From: Microvelia longipes
Lineage: Eukaryota > Arthropoda > Insecta > Hemiptera > Veliidae
Direction of reading: 5' to 3'
Length of the DNA: 64,000 bases
NCBI GenBank assembly: GCA_018340805.1
Contig: JACMZG010001870.1
Coordinates: forward strand, 19,264,028-19,328,027
The position numbers were made by a program, and so were the translations under genes. Each line of letters begins with the position of its first letter. The stretch's first letter is position 1. The notes below the pieces were generated by a model. It saw only the letters and a list, made by a program, of their open reading frames with translations. It made no database searches and had not been told where the DNA came from. This document shows, one piece after another, positions 28,521 through 41,249 of the stretch.

Positions 28521-28929
28521 TTCATACCCATGACTAATCAACGTATTACAAATAATCAAGTTTTACAAATATTTCTTCAGAATTCAAAATATAAAAAAAT
28601 TATTTTGTTTACTTTTTTCTAAAAATTAATGGTTTTGTTCAAAATTTAATAAACAACAATAATTGTTTTGACTATAAAATAATAATCCACTAAAAATTAT
28701 ATAAAGTGTCAATTCATATCTTAGATGTAAAATGCTTTAAAATTCCAGTTTCATCTCTTATATCTAAAGTCTATATAAAATCACCATTTTCATTTTTCAA
28801 TATTTTCAGAAATACGTATAATATAGTAAAACAATTGTTTATCAACTAGATTTTACTGTATATTAATAAATATATTTCTAAAAAAAAGAAAATTAAAAAT
28901 ATGTTTTATTTTCCCCAAAATGTATACCC

Positions 28930-28957
28930 TATATGCCCGGTGTTGCGTTTTCGCAAC
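28930..28957. repeat. piggyBac subterminal inverted repeat, right copy
   Basis: This is the exact reverse complement of 26886-26913. With the preceding bases it also looks like a direct copy of the left terminus (ACCC, then CCCGGTG and the same hairpin). Confidence 0.85.
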
Positions 28958-29130
28958 GGCCGCCATCTTGGAAATGGCTTATCAGATTTTGGTGAAATAT
29001 TTTTTTTGGACATTTGGGGTCATATAGGTCAAGTTTAGTGAGTTTCATTAAAATCCTCAACAAAAAATTAGTGGGCACATATGGGTTAAACAAATTAAAC
29101 ATAAAAAAAGAAGATGGAATAATTAGAATA

Positions 29131-29595
29131 AAAAATCGGGTTATGGTCATCTTGGAAATTTTTCTCTGCTAATTGAATTCGCTACGGTCATCCTCAGAAC
29201 ATGGAAATGCTTACCTTACAATTTAGTATATCTTCGGACTTGCTTAGCTCGACCTGAAACAGGGAGGATCAATTTTAATCATAGCGGTCACCCATTACTC
29301 TTCTGACCCCTCAATGCTGCTTAACTCATGTAAACCGACAATCCGTGAATGTATTCACCATATTGTAAGGAATCTTAAACAATATCCTAAGACTAAATGC
29401 AAAATGTAAACTCAATTAAATGGTGTCTTGAATTTTAAAGGTATAAAAAAAGTATACACGCCAAGCGATAAAAATTAAACTAATACTGAAAATAAGAAAA
29501 AACATAGCAAAGTTGGTCTTGTATAGGATTGCGTGCGTATCATATAGCAAATAGATCCAAACATTGTTCCGTGGTTTGATTAAACCCAGTAACCA
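29131..29595 (-). mobile_element. Family A repeat, partial copy next to the piggyBac element
   Basis: It lies 40 bp right of the piggyBac target site. The 5S-like part at 29275-29332 includes GCGGTCACCCAT and CTCAATGCTGCTTAA. The 5' portion of the family is lost beyond about 29595. Confidence 0.65.
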
Positions 29596-29947
29596 TCAAA
29601 CTAAGAGACAAAAATAGCACTCGGGTTATTTCAAACTTGTTTTACAAGTGAGCTGCAACTCTAACTCATTTCTACTTTACCGAAAGCCTATGGACAAGGA
29701 GGATATATACATACACTTTGGTATAATTCTCTATGGCTAGGTCTGACCCTTTAGATCTGAGTCTAGCACTCTCACCCAAGCGGAGTGTAAATACAATTAT
29801 GACAAGGAACAGGAACAACTAATAACTCCCTGTAGAGTGAGATTAAGTGTACATGTAGAAATGTAGCACACATGTAGTCCTAAAAGCACCAAATGTGGTT
29901 AGTTTTATTTCATTATAAGCAATAGTTCAATATTTATGGAAAGAATT

Positions 29948-30312
29948 GGTATGCGTTTTGATAAAATCGGTAAAAATCGAAAAATAATCCAAGTAAGTTA
30001 AAATTGAGCACGAGTGCGTCCTTATGTAATAAAGAAGTACGCTATGCTTCATTTCAATACATTACCTATATCTATAGTTGCTGTCGGATCAACGGTGTTG
30101 TGGAGTGGATCAATGAGGGAAGTCAATAAGAGAACGGGGAGGATTTTACAACTGAATCGATATTTTTACTAAGGGCGAGCAAAGTAAGTCTAAAGATGTA
30201 CTGCAACATGAATTAAAATATTTTTATGTTTTGATTACGAGCAAAGCGAGTCCGAAATAGTGAAGAATCCAATAAGATGAGTAAAAGTTCCGAGGCACCC
30301 AGCGCCAGTTTT
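29948..30312 (+). mobile_element. Family A repeat, 3' half, facing the copy at 29131
   Basis: This is a direct-orientation 3' half ending AAAAGTTCCGAGGCACCCAGCG. The 5S-like part is heavily mutated. With the reversed copy at 29131 it forms an inverted pair about 350 bp apart. It ends roughly 650 bp before the distal EGR exon. Confidence 0.6.
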
Positions 30313-30699
30313 TTCAACATATCAAAAGCAAATACGAATGAAAAATACCAACAGATGATGCTTTACGAGAATAGTTTTAGTATCAGCTTGCCAGTTCATA
30401 AATCACTTTTAATTAAAATAATTTTGCCAGTGATGCCTTGAGCCATGTGTTTGTTTTCCTCGAAGATTGCATTTTGCATCTAATATAACTAACCAATTAT
30501 TAGAAATATAATTGTCATGTATAAGATTTTGATGAATAAAAAAAATATTAAACGAGCTCCTGGGGTCAAGCCAAGAATTTCGAGTAAATAGACAATAGGG
30601 TAAGTAAGGAGGGAAAACATTTTTAGAAAATTAAAATTATTGCAGGGTAGTGTAATAAAAGCGACAGGTGACTACGTCGCTAAAGATTTGGAGTTACAG

Positions 30700-30960
30700 G
30701 TGTATTTATAAATGTATGACTATATTATACTAAGTGTCTTTGTTTATTTAACAGATATTTAGTTAAGTCTTATTTGGCAATAGTGAGTAGTAGGTGTACG
30801 TGATGAGGGGGTAGGTGGGAAGCCTAAGGGTGGGCGAAGTAGAGAGGGAGAGACGAGTGTGCGCCTGACCGGGGCAGGGGACGGACTACGTCACGTAGAG
30901 GCCGTGGTCGGTTCCAATGTGCTCTGGGACCGGGCCGGCTTCGCCTCGCAACCCGTAGAC
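30700..30960 (+). promoter_or_regulatory. Candidate distal EGR promoter and 5' UTR region
   Basis: Composition changes here from AT-rich to GC-rich just before the distal exon. A TATTTATAAAT motif lies near 30703. GGGTGGGCG at 30828-30836 is one mismatch from the EGR site GCGTGGGCG. TACGTCA at 30887-30893, inside the near-palindrome CTACGTCACGTAG, is CRE-like. A possible acceptor (TTTAACAG) lies near 30765, so part of this block could be a 5'-UTR exon. No single start site stands out. Confidence 0.4.
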
Positions 30961-30970
30961 ATGGATTACC

Positions 30971-31271
30971 ATGGACAACCCCTGGCCCCATCCGCATTGG
31001 ATACTGGAACGTACGGAAGAAAATTCACAAGGGGCAGAAGAGGAACAACAACAATATGCCGATCACCCAGACGCGCAGCATTCGACCGGCACTTCTCCAG
31101 TCCGTCCGATGTTATGGCCGGAACAGGAAGAAGAAGTGCCGACGACGACGATCGCGTCCGATACGAGTCGAACCGAGAGTCAAACGAGTCGACAAAGTTT
31201 CTGGTCGGAGCCGGTACTCGTGACAGTTGTGGAAGGTGGGTCTTCGTCCTCTATCGACCTACTAGCAACAG
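30971..31271 (+). CDS. sr: Putative distal alternative first coding exon of the EGR/stripe gene (long isoform N-terminus)
   Basis: A GC-rich island in AT-rich DNA has an open frame starting at an ATG in strong context (ACCATGG). It encodes 100 residues beginning MDNPWPHPHWILERTEE, with acidic, Gln- and Ser/Thr-rich stretches and ending SSSSIDLLATG. At 31271 the sequence ACAG|GTATAC is a plausible donor in phase 1, the same phase as the proximal first exon. Joining it to 58195 keeps the frame and predicts a 426-residue protein. No other coding exon on this strand lies between them except the proximal first exon. Drosophila stripe also makes isoforms that differ at the N-terminus, which is supportive but not proof. 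Without splicing the frame runs open to 31402. A second overlapping frame is also open here. It could instead be the 5' exon of an unseen gene. Confidence 0.65.
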
Positions 31272-31279
31272 GTATACTA

Positions 31280-34200
31280 CCGTCTCACTACCGCCTCCCA
31301 TTCATAAACCTTTACACTACTCATTCACCCAACCCTTCATTCATGAACCCCAATAATTCTATTCGTTGCACCGGGTACGGATTTCAAACCTTGCATACTT
31401 GATCCAATCCTCTCTCGTAATTTAAATTGATAATATTGACAAATTTAATGAATAACCCGGAAACAACCTAAATCAAACTAACATATGTTTTAACCAAATT
31501 ACATGTTACAAGCTAATCCTATATTGTTTTTAATGCATGAGTGTTTATGAAGACGTAATCAGCTTATATCCCAGTTTGTTATGCTTCCAAATACATAATG
31601 TGTCTAGAGACGCCATTTCCTTTCATAATTAGCGACGAAACATCTGCCCTTTAGTTGGAATAATATAAGAAACTATAGTAAATTTTGCGTTATGGTTCAT
31701 TTACATAGAGTTCATGGACTGGGCGTCCCTTTTTCTAATATTGTAATTGATGTAACACTCAATAACTTAGCTTAGAGTTACTATGGTTCATTATTAATTG
31801 AACGGAATCATTAAGTTGTAAGGTACAAGTATTCAGGCCCTATTCAACATTGTGGGAACCAAGCTCAGGTTGCCGGGCCCGATCCTCAATTGTCCTGTCC
31901 TAGAGGGCTCCAAATTGCTCTCTATTACTGTAGAAGATATGCAAATAATAGAGTTATGGCACACAATTTAAGAGGCCCAGAGTTAATAAATTTATTAAGG
32001 TTCCTGATCACTTAAAATCCTAGAAAATGTAGCACGTATGAATTACAGCGTGTAGCAAAATACAGAAGCATTTTCAGCTATAATACCTATAATAATCTCT
32101 TTATCTACTCTTAATTACTCGGAAAAGATTGGAGCCGCACTAGTAGAATCCATCTTGGTAATATCGACAACATTCATCAATAGGCTTAAGGGCGAGGCCG
32201 ATTACAACTTAAAGGTCAAAAGTAAAAAAGTCAAAGGTTTGGCGTAGGTTTGACTTGTAAGCTATACTTTAGATAAATTATTAAAAACGTTAAGCACATA
32301 CAAACGTAATAATACTTATTTGATGATACTTTGAAAGAGATGTATCAGGTTTAATAATATTTCAGTTTATTAACAAAACCGAAAATCAAGCTTTAAGGTG
32401 CGAAAACCAATTACTTATTTTATCAGATGTTTCATGGTTCAAAAGATGGGTAAGTCAATATAATTTAGTTATTTAGGTATTATATTCGATTAATACCTAT
32501 CGATCAATAATGATAAAGGGCAATACAGAATCACAGGCTTAATAAAACCTAATGCTTGCCTACGAAAGCAATGTTCATTTTAGCTTAAAATAATTTTAGA
32601 GAGATCAAATTACAGAAACATTCTATTTATGATTTTTACTGATTTGACAAATATTTAGTTTTGGAATCACGAAAACAAGCGAAACCGATCTCCAGCTTCT
32701 ATGCTGACGACCTTGTTAGTATACTTTTCTTTGAAAAATAACAAAACGAAGAAACCTCTCGAGCAATAATGGTGATACAGGGCAATACAGAATAATAGGC
32801 TAAATAACACTTAATGCTGGCCTACGAATGTAATGTCCTTTCTCAAATAAACTCAAAAATCAAGAGGGGCGTTACGACATAAATCACTTAACCCCTTAAT
32901 CGGTCTGAGACTATAAGGGGAATCTGTTATCATTGTCAGGTGAAACATTATAACGAGGATATTTTTAAATGAAAAAGACCTTTTTCATTTTTATATTTGT
33001 ATAAACAGAGGGAAGTAATATTTTGGCTAGTTTCCTAACATTCATACATTAAATTATTCTATTTAAGAAAAAATGTCTATAATTCAGAAAAAAACTAGAA
33101 ATATTTAAAAGTTCAACTGTTCATGTTAGATTTGGTTAGTTTAATATTTATATAATTAAACTAAACCTATTTTATTAAATATTAGTTTTATTAAATCGAT
33201 CATTTAATTTATCTGTTTTATCATTTGAATAAAAAATGTTGTAAAATATAAAAAATGATTATAATTGATTAAAAATAATCCAGTTAAAATTATTTTGAAG
33301 AAGACTCCCAAGAATTAAAACTAAACGGCTATTAATCACTGCTCTTTTAGTGGTTTTTACATATTATAATTTATTATTCAACGTTTACTTAAAATCAAAC
33401 AAATAAACTTTTATCTATATTTAATTATCTGAGAAAGCTATTGGTCGTTTAGCAAAGACAATTTTAGTAACAAGTTTACTAAAGAATGGCTTATTTTTTC
33501 GAAAATATAAAACCACATTTGCCTTTTCTAGATAAACATTAAAGAAAACTATCTTTGGTACACGAATAGTTCTATCAAAATTTACACAGCCTTTTTTCCT
33601 ATTTTACAATTATTATCAAAATCAGTCGTAAAGTAATAGGTTTTTCTAAATGCGATACCTAAACTCTAAAATGACCTTGTTTCTCTGGATTCCATTCATA
33701 TATAGCAACGTTACGGCCACGCAGTGAACCTTTTAGAATGGGAGTAGGTTCATTCATAAAACTATATAACCTTTCTAAACAAGACGAGAACTATATTAAA
33801 CTAGAGTAGGAGTAGAGTTCATTCATGAATTTATACCTTATACAACTAAAACAATTTAATCCTAAAAATCCTGTTTTACTTAACCTAATATAACAAATAA
33901 TTTGAAAAAATGTGGCTAGTTATATTATTATGTATTATATCAATGATTATACTGAAAACATTTATGTACTTTCTTGTACATTAATACAAGTATCTTTTGT
34001 TTTACAATTAATGTAAAACACAATATAGTTGTGTACATATATTAAAATACATAAAATGTTAAATGCATTTATTAAATTACTTACTTCTCGCCAGAGACAC
34101 ATATCCAAAATTAGCTTTTGGACGAATAATTAGTTAATGACTACTTTAACTCACCTACAAATGTATAGTTTTTTACATCATAATTCGTAAAAGTTTGTAG

Positions 34201-37200
34201 AAGTTCTAAATAGAAGTTTGAGAAATTATTTGCTGGCCAAAAGAGGTGCTATAAACTGTCTAAGTATATCAAATATAAAAAGGTTACTAATTATTTTATA
34301 ACCCTAGAGTTTAACGACATAATCAAAACTCTTAATAAAAATATTGCTCAGGTTAATGAAATTAAAGTAATTAAAACAAAAAATTATTTTGATTTCTTGT
34401 TGTGAGGTATCAATCAACAAGTTATTTGAGAGAAAGTAAAAATATCTTACGCAACGTTCGAAATAATGAAGTGTATCAAATGTGTGATACACATAATGAG
34501 TGTACCAAACCTGTAATTTATTAATATTTCAGTAGATAAAAAAATATTTTCTAGAGCAAAGTAAATCAGAATCACTTCTATATATTTGAGAGATAAATTC
34601 TCATCAAAATTAAATAATATAATAAAATGGCACAATAAGCGAAACAAATTCTATAAACCATTCATTCGACTTTTGAACTAAAGATGAGTTTGGATGATAT
34701 GAAAAAATAAAAAAGGACCAATGAAAATGAAGGTAACTTTTCCTTAGGGTGTGTCAAAATTTGCATTGATATAAAGGTTACTCTAAATTCAATTTCATGA
34801 ATGAACCTTTGCCCTTTCCCTTTTTACTATCGATTAGCAAGGAGTGCGTGGAGACCTTGACACGCCCCACCCTTCCTACTTGTTATCCCTACCCTAACCT
34901 ACAACATTTCATTCATAAAACTCTTCCTTCCTAATTACTTTAAGAATAAGGAAAATCAATTTTATAGCGAATCTGGGAAAATTATTGGAGTGCAAAAAAA
35001 ATAATTAGCACTCCAGTAATTTAGGATTGCAGTATTCATTTATATGTTATTTTTACTTAACAAAATTAGTTTTCTCTTTTTTTTTATTTCTAATATTTAA
35101 TTTTTTTTTTACCTTTCAAACACTTAAACCCCGATAACTTGCCGAAAATGACCAAAAATACCAAAAATAAAAAACAATGAACTGCAAAGCCAAAACTAAT
35201 TGAATAACATAAAATTACATCTGTCTAATTCCTAGGTGGCCTTTTGTGTCTTTTTCTGTTCGAATCTTTAAAAGTTATGCAAGTTATGAAATGTATCGGC
35301 AGTTACAAAAATGCCACCTGATGTTTCTGACAGAATTAACAACTGAGAAACTTTATCTATGGGAGAGTGAGTGTAGAATAACATACAACAGACAACAAAA
35401 AAAATATTTGAGAATAGTCATATGAAAAATGGTTAATGTTTACATTTTTCTCGTTCTTGATAGCAAAACAAAAATTTAAAGGAGAAAGTCAAGGCATTTT
35501 GATAACCGTGGGCAGGTGGGCATCTTTCATGACATCAACAGTCCGTACATTTTAACATACAATATTTTTTTCACAAAACGTCGAACAGTCCATTTTTGGT
35601 TAAATGAGGGTTGGCGGATATCGCTACGTCACAATCAAACATTTTAAAGAGAAGGGGGTTTAAAATTTATACGTCACACAACACACCCATTTTAAACAGT
35701 AGTGGGGTGTTTTTTCTATTGTTATAATACAAAATAGCACATATGGGTCGGTTAGAAAACAAAAACATAAATTTATGTAGGAGTTATGTTTGGGTAGGAA
35801 CGTCACAGTGTCCAAAAACATTAAACACATGTTCTTTATTTATATCTATAGATGAAAGAAAATTGGCAAGAAATTCCATATATCCACCCATACAACGTGA
35901 ACCCATGATGTGAACTTATTCTAAATATAAACATTACTCCAAAAAATCATATGTTGATGACATAATGAGAATTTGATGTGGGATGCGAGTGGGTCTGCTA
36001 CAAAAATGTTTTACTATGACTTCTGTCTGGGTGTCTAGAGTTGTAGGAGGATACGTGCATGCTAATTTTCACTAAAAAAAATATAAAATAGTATCTAAGA
36101 TTTTGAACTCTGTATAACCTGATTTACTATTAGTGTGAATTTCCTAGTAATCTTTAAAATATATAATTTTTTATAAACAAAATTTTTTACCACTAAATAA
36201 TTAAGGTAGATAATTAATTCGTCTTTTTAGGGTTAATAAGTAATCTACTGGCTGGCAATTTAATAAAAAGTCAACAAATTCATTCTTGTATAACAATAAA
36301 AGGACAAAATAGAGTTCAAGAAAATGTATCTATTATATTTTACAATTAATCAATATACCTTTTAACCCTTAAGTCTAAATGAACTAACTTAATTAACTAC
36401 CATACACTGAAGCCTAGAAGAAGCAAAATCTTATCAATAATATACAAATACAACTTAACAGCAAAGACTTAAATGTTAAGATGATTAAACTATCAAAATC
36501 AATTAAATTAACATTTAATTGATGATGGGACAGTAATGAGATATTAAACATTACTCTATTTTATTTCATATTCTTACTTTATTTCGTACCTACCCTCATT
36601 CCCGTCATTATTAAATTGCTATCATGAATACTAACACAAAGTCTAATAGTATTCAGAAACGTTGACAAAAATATGTAAAATGCATCAAATATGCTTTATT
36701 CTTTCATTGATTTTTCCACTTTCTAAACTAATTAAAGCATGCAGAGTAATTAAAATAGGTTATTATATATATTTTTAAGGATTTTTTAAGTGTACGATAT
36801 ATTATATTTCTACGCTTGAAATGATAATTTAGTATTTATGAAAAATATTAAAGAATAATAAAAGAATTTTTATTAAAGAGTAATTAAAGAATTTTTTTTG
36901 TGTAAGATAAGAGATACTTATAGGCTGAACTTATTTTAATAATATAATACGTTAAAGTAACAAAATATTTTTTTAAGAAGTTTCTAATAAGTATTAAAAA
37001 ATAACGAATAAAAAAACTGTAAATTTAATGCAGTTTGCATGAAACTAGGGAGATCTGATACCTTTGGTATGACTGTAGCAGAGTCACGAGTCTGGGAAAG
37101 GTCAACCACGTTATGAATGGGATAGGCCGAGGGGGGGGGGGGCTTTACAACATAGATCGATAACATGAATGAAATGACGTCAGACTTTACACCCCTAACA

Positions 37201-37560
37201 TAGGAGGAGTTGACGTAGGGTGAGCATTAGGATCCACCCATAAATCTTTATCAGCGTGTCATAGTGAGAAAACTTATCACTACAAATTAATATTCCGCAT
37301 TAAAATCAAAATTAACAACAAATATCTAGTTTCACATGTCAATTAGAAAGTGTTTTAACAACATCATTTAATAAATGTGCAAAATTTACAAATCCATCGT
37401 AATAATCAAGAGACAATTAATTTGCTTTTTAAATTCGAATTTAAGCCTGCAACTTTATTAAACATATTAAAACAGTTACTTTATAAAACTTTTTTTTTAA
37501 TCAATACACGATTTTAACGTATTCAAATGAACCTGTTTTCCATTAACAATTCAAAGTATT
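31280..37560. other. Left part of the long intron: AT-rich, no coding exon seen
   Basis: It contains the direct repeat pair at 32495-32845, a 13-bp hairpin at 34981-35020 and a slightly less AT-rich block at 35480-36060 with several ACGTCAC motifs. A G10 run lies near 37131-37142, with a TGACGTCA at 37175-37182. Confidence 0.5.
32495..32845. repeat. Direct repeat pair, about 75 bp, 265 bp apart
   Basis: Both 32500-32575 and 32765-32838 contain AGGGCAATACAGAAT, AATGCT(T/G)GCCTACGAA and GCAATAATG-like motifs in the same order. Function unknown. Confidence 0.6.
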
Positions 37561-37565
37561 AAATT

Positions 37566-37666
37566 TTACTTTTCTTCATTTATAGCATAGGTATATAGGA
37601 AAAGAAACATTTACTAGAAGTCGAAACTAAGATTTCAACTGAATTATTATCTTATAATTATAATTA

Positions 37667-37727
<61 letters not shown>

Positions 37728-37800
37728 TAATAACTCTCAATGTTTTAAGCAAGAGAATTCAAACTTGGCACAAAATTAAATTTTCAGGACTAGTTGGACT
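37566..37800 (+). mobile_element. Family A repeat, 5' end with (AT)n expansion
   Basis: The CTTTTCTTCATTTATA end and ATAGGAAAAG are present. A long AT tract (37670-37720) replaces part of the body, and a GAATTCAAACTTGGCACAAA motif follows. No 5S-like part remains. Confidence 0.5.
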
Positions 37801-38099
37801 ATGCGTGTAAATTTCACACGCATTTGGTCCTATAAAACGCTTTATCTTATTAAAAATTGTTAAATGTATAAAAATGTATAAAAGAGTGTATGAATTTCCT
37901 TTATGATAAACAAGGATTGGTAAACGATTTTCCATTTTAATAGTTGGTACATCTGCAGTTTTTGTCGATCCATCAGTATTAAGAAGCATCGACACTACAG
38001 AAATTGGAAAATTATTGTGTTCACTTTACAAATCCAAAAACGAATTTTATCAGAATTATTAGTTAAAGTCAGTCTAACAGTTTTTCATCATTATGAGTG

Positions 38100-38520
38100 T
38101 GTGTGCGCGCTGATCAATATAGACAAAGGCGATAGACAATCGCCTTAAGACGAGTTTAAATCCAGTTGGGGAAGGACCTTGTATGAGGTTATCCCTTATA
38201 CCGTTCTTTTGGGAGGTCTTGAATTCAAGGCAAGGAAACCCAGCCTAGGTTTTACGTGGTTTTCTTTGGTTGTTATGCAAATGCGGGGTTGGATTTCGTC
38301 CGAGACAAGTATAGTTCCTCGTTTCTGTTGTCTCCAGCTTATGTAAAGACAAAGTTCTGCGGTCCAGTGAAGAGGTAAAAAAACTGAATCTTCGGACTGA
38401 GCATTGTGAAAGTGGAGGCACGTATTACCGCTGTGTGTTAGATTGGTAAAAAATAGTATCTGGCGGACTTGATAAGACTTATGAGATCAGAGTAGCTAGT
38501 GAGACTAAAGAAGAAATATA
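38100..38520. other. Unclassified block of balanced composition
   Basis: This stretch is much less AT-rich than its surroundings. It contains a hairpin AAGGCGAT-AGAC-AATCGCCTT (about 38127-38148) and no long frame. It looks like part of an interspersed element rather than an exon, as no convincing splice sites or frame are seen. Confidence 0.35.
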
Positions 38521-38594
38521 CAAGACAAACTGTGAAACTGGTCACAAGTGTAGCCCCTGTGGAGGAGAAATACTGTCAATCATGTTTGCAAACT

Positions 38595-39495
38595 TGGGGT
38601 AATCAATCAGCGACGGAATGGGCCATAAGAGCGTTTGGAAAATTTCCCGAGGCGCGGTGCGTTTCAGCGCCGGAGGCGCCGGTTTGGTCGACTTTGCAAA
38701 GAAAAAAAAATTCGGCGACCGGTAGATCAACCGGCGACCAACCGGTCGACCAATCGGCCACCAATATTTTTTTTTGCAAAAAAATACAAAATTACAGAAG
38801 TAATCAGCGACGGAAAAATCAACTACCTTTAAAAATAGATTTTCTTAGTTTTTAAGTAGTCAATGTTATTAGTCGCTAAAAGTAATCGATTGTAAAATGT
38901 CAATTAAAGAAAGTATCGTAAAATTTCGTGTAAATTATGCCTTTTTTACCTTTTTAATACTGTCTAATATATAAAAACGAAATCAATACTTTTTCGATAT
39001 ACCTTCGTAGATGGCGAGGAAAAGTAAAAATGTAAAATTAAGTTTAATTAATTTTAATAAAGTATAATTTATTATTATTGCACATAATAACACATAAAAA
39101 CACGAACATATTTTTTTTAGATAGCAAGACAAAAGACTTGTTATCTCTATGCTATGTTATTTTTAAATTGATTCAGTTGATAGATAGTAGTAAAGTAGTA
39201 AGTGGAAGATATTTTTAATTTTTATCTCAATCCGGGTACCGCTGCGCCGCGGCTTCCTAACAAACAATTGAATTCAGAAGTCACTTACCTAATCATATCA
39301 TTGAGAATATTTTTATTTATATTATGCAGCAAATTGCTGCTACATAATGTTTAAGGAGTATTTTTGCTTTCAAGACAAAATAGTGTTTTACGCCTCGCTC
39401 CACACCAAAGAATAGGAGGAAATGTGGGGGGGGGGTGGCGCCGGTGGTAAACATTTCCCGCGCGTTTTTGAACCATCCATCGCTGTAATCAATAG
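38595..39495. mobile_element. Possible element bounded by imperfect inverted repeats
   Basis: AATCAATCAGCGACGGAATG with AAAATTTCCCG and GCGCC at 38597-38680 resembles the reverse complement of 39430-39493 (GGCGCC, CATTTCCCGCGCG, CCATCGCTGTAATCAAT). A further AGTAATCAGCGACGGA lies at about 38798. The interior is GC-rich at its ends and AT-rich in the middle. The frames here are low-complexity. Confidence 0.4.
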
Positions 39496-39767
39496 AGTGG
39501 TATTTGGAAGATTAGAAATGGTAAAATAGCCCTACAGGTTTAAGCGCAAAAAATAAATATAATACTATAAAAAAAATAGAATAAAATAGAAAAAAAATAA
39601 TAAAGTGAAAAAAACAGTCGCCAAGTATAAAACAAGTATTTTCAAAGGTTTCGAGAACATAGAAACGTAGTTTACATGAGACATGGCTATCTTCTGTAAT
39701 AATTTTAGAAGCTTAAATTAATGCTAAGTAATAATACCCAAGACATTCAGCTATCTAATGATTGTGA

Positions 39768-39832
39768 GGACGAGTGAAGCGAATCAAAAATTATGAGGAA
39801 AAGTACCGAGGTACACAGTACCTTGATTTATT
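39768..39832 (+). mobile_element. Family A repeat, short 3' end fragment
   Basis: Only GAGGACGAGTGAAGCGAATC and GAGGAAAAGTACCGAGGTAC remain of the family. Confidence 0.55.
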
Positions 39833-41249
39833 TATTTATTTTTTTGTTTCGAATTAATATTTTTTTTAGTCTAAATTTCTTAATCACCAGATTAACTAGC
39901 TATATTAAAAAAACTTAAACAGACTATACTTAATTATTTACTGTAAGTGCACTAGTGCACTAGTTAGTGCACATCATAAATATATAATTCTAGTAGGTTT
40001 TTAGTTTAGAATTAACTAATATTATTTATTTTATTACGAGACGAAATATGGTGCTCATGTAATAAGTGAAGTAAAATGCATTAAAAAAAATTACAAGACT
40101 ATATAATAATGCAATAAATTGTAAATTAAAAAAAACGTATCAAATTTATGTGAAATGCATAAATAAATATGAGCTACATTATAATTTTAAATGCGTAAAA
40201 CATTTTGAAAATGTTTTACATTAATTTATAAATTTTTCCTTATGGGCTGAACTCCAAAATAAATATTAGAGCGTGGAGTGCGCCAGGTATTTTTTTCTAG
40301 TAAAATTTATACGGATTTGATGTAGCTTGTTTTTTATCTTCTACAGAATTAATTTATTGCTATAATGAGTGGTTACCAGTGTTAAATGAATATGATCGTG
40401 AATCCGTGAAAAGCTATAAATCGTTGTTATTTATAATTTAAAATTTCATTAAATATTTTAATAGGGAGATAAGATAATAGGCGTGAATAAAACGGGTCTG
40501 GTATTTTGGCACAAATTTTAAGATTTTGTCCAGGTATTCATAAATATAAACTGAGAAAATGGTATTTATGTTACCAGACTTACCAATCAAAAAATAAATA
40601 TAAAGACAAAAATATTTATGACAAAGAGACGATTATTGAAACATTCCTGACATCGACTCCCGCTATGCCGACCCATCTTGCCAGCAATTTTTTTCAAAGG
40701 AAATTCGCTAAAAATAAGAGAAATATATGAAAGGGAAATTCATTGAAAATTATTATGTCAGAAAATCAATAAAACCAAGCTCTGAGATTTGAATATAAAT
40801 AAATGGCTTAAAGAATAGAGGTAATTGATAAAATAAAAGAGAAGTGGGGAAAAGAGAAATTCGGCGTAGTGTTTTATTAATTAATATACTTTGGCGGAAC
40901 TATGCTTATAGTTCCACTTAGACATAAGCCCTATTCACCAAGGACTTAAATCTCTTTTAAGTAATAATATTATTATTGAAAACGCATGTATTATTTCTTA
41001 TCCACAATACAATTATTTTAAAAGATTATTAACTCATACAATTAAATTCATTGTCCAGAAGAGAGCTCTGAAAGTAATACTATTTTTAAAATGTAGTTTT
41101 TTAATGCCTTTAAAAGTTTTGAGAAAAAGAAACATAAAAAGAAAACTACAGAAGTTGACGGTAACTTTCGTTACGTATAAGGTAAAACTTGTTTAGAGAC
41201 ATACAGGTCAATTTTTGACAACCTTAACAACGTTTTTATTTTATTAGTT

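Larger units (their letters stand above)
26508..29089. mobile_element. Complete but inactive piggyBac-like DNA transposon with TTAA target duplication
   Basis: TTAA at 26508-26511 and 29086-29089 flank a 2574-bp element. Its ends start CCCATAT on both sides (the right end read on the - strand), the expected piggyBac arrangement. A hairpin motif GTTGCGTTTTCGCAAC or a close variant occurs inside the left end and twice more internally. The length is normal for the family. The transposase gene inside is broken, so the element cannot move on its own. Confidence 0.9.

Noticed and set aside
37131..37142. G-run as a G-quadruplex or origin signal
   Set aside because: A single G10-G12 run without further G tracts nearby is more likely a simple repeat; a similar run lies at about 17190.
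38499..38855. 118-codon frame with Cys and charged residues
   Set aside because: It crosses low-complexity A runs and repeat boundaries, and other frames here are equally open; no domain is recognisable.
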